Below, piece after piece: positions 63,483 through 64,000 of a stretch of DNA of 64,000 nt. The translations under genes were made by a program, and so were the position numbers. Position 1 is the first letter of the stretch. Each line of letters begins with the position of its first letter. The stretch lies in assembly GCA_035535015.1 (NCBI GenBank), contig DATLQU010000066.1:36500-100499 (forward strand), in the 5' to 3' direction. The DNA comes from Palsa-661 sp035535015. Its GTDB lineage: Bacteria > Actinomycetota > Acidimicrobiia > Acidimicrobiales > UBA8190. The notes below the pieces were generated by a model that worked only from the letters and a program-made list of their open reading frames with translations, made no database searches and was not told the DNA's origin.

Positions 63483-64000
63483 TGTCAACCTTGATTAGAC
63501 AGGTTTTGCAGGAAACTACTGAGTGACGGCCTCCTTCTGGTCGGCGTTCGCTGGTTTGTTGATCCAGGCGGGCTCCGGCGCGGTTGCCTTGGGTCGGCCT
63601 TTGCGGAACCGCTCAGGGTGAGCGCTGTAGGCGTCGTCGAGCACGCACTGGCGGGCGGCGATGATCTCGGTGGCCGTCCCGTTGTGCACGCTGGCCGGCG
63701 TGAGTAGGCCGATGCCAGAGTGGTAGTGCTCGTAGTTGTAGTGAGCGAAGAGCGATGCGAACCAGAGCCGAGCATCGTCGACGGTCTCGAATGACCCTGG
63801 ATAAAGCGGCACATACTTTGCGGTCTTGAAAAGCGATTCCGAGTATGGGTTGTCGTTCGAGACCCGAGGTCGTGACCGGCTCTGGGAGATCCCGGCTATA
63901 GCGTAGAACTCGTTCATGGCGTCAGAGCGCATCTGCGGTCCGTTGTCGGAATGCACGGTCAAGGTGCCCGGCGTTATCTGTTGGTCTTCACAAGTCATCT
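63483..64000 (-). mobile_element. IS3-family insertion sequence, one end visible
   Basis: The inferred terminus begins TGTCAACCTTGATTAGACAGG at 63483 (reading ...GGTTGACA on the minus strand), a form common at IS3-type ends, 33 bases beyond the transposase stop. The other end is outside the window, so inverted-repeat pairing and target duplication cannot be checked here. Confidence 0.6.
63516..64000 (-). CDS. IS3-family transposase (DDE, OrfB), partial at right edge
   Basis: The C-terminal 160 residues of an integrase-core transposase: LTVHSDNGPQMRSDAM with the second catalytic Asp, SRPRVSNDNPYSESLFKTAK with the Glu of the DDE triad, then ARLWFASLFAHYNYEHYHSG, GIGLLTPASVHNGTA and a Lys/Pro tail. 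The N-terminal part and orfA are beyond the window. No frameshift is seen in the visible part. Confidence 0.85.
   Translation of the reverse strand, partial: MTCEDQQITPGTLTVHSDNGPQMRSDAMNEFYAIAGISQSRSRPRVSNDNPYSESLFKTAKYVPLYPGSFETVDDARLWFASLFAHYNYEHYHSGIGLLTPASVHNGTATEIIAARQCVLDDAYSAHPERFRKGRPKATAPEPAWINKPANADQKEAVTQ

Overview
This is a high-GC chromosomal segment from an actinobacterium. Supporting features are the frequent GTG starts, a HspR-type heat-shock operon with a HAIR-like operator, a GlnR-like site before amtB, an F420-type LLM oxidoreductase, ergothioneine genes and many apparently leaderless promoters. Placement in the class Acidimicrobiia is my guess from overall gene style; there is no rRNA in the window to settle it.

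Layout. 1-4250: a small zinc-ribbon gene divergent from panB, then rpsF-ssb-rplI (no rpsR between them), a cluster of DnaA-box-like sequences and dnaB. 4257-7260: an OmpR-type response regulator, its histidine kinase and a coupled EthD-like gene. 7400-18240: mixed metabolic genes (SnoaL-like, LLM oxidoreductase, ilvA, SDR, UbiA, cyclopropane synthase, TrmA/RumA-type methyltransferase), a hexapeptide-repeat protein, two secreted proteins and a frameshifted SRPBCC pseudogene. 18240-23091: a tight catabolic-looking operon (VOC protein, Baeyer-Villiger monooxygenase, double-SDR fusion, amidohydrolase). 23150-26461: a small integrated island at tRNA-Gly(CCC), bounded by a perfect 42-bp repeat of the tRNA 3' part, carrying an excisionase-like antitoxin/PIN toxin pair and a DUF6933-like protein.

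26490-34162: dcd, a membrane-bound HdrD-like Fe-S oxidoreductase, small regulatory and membrane proteins, amtB-glnK and gpmA. 34556-41427: dnaK-grpE-dnaJ-hspR-clpB, controlled by HspR. 41517-54650: a nearly continuous purine biosynthesis cluster (purA, D, B, C, S, Q, L, F, M) plus pyrE, interrupted by a truncated grpB-like gene, a conserved hypothetical gene and a PHP phosphoesterase. Between purA and purD lie three six-codon mini-ORFs, each joined to the next by an ATGA overlap. 54728-57057: egtB-egtD. 57088-59876: an FAD disulfide oxidoreductase coupled to a class III aminotransferase.

60080-64000: a DsbA-family pseudogene, a degenerate tRNA-Phe 3' half, then lower-GC DNA of foreign character with two coupled secreted lipoproteins (one a five-bladed-propeller, GH43-like protein), a gene cut by an insertion, and an IS3-family transposase running off the right edge.
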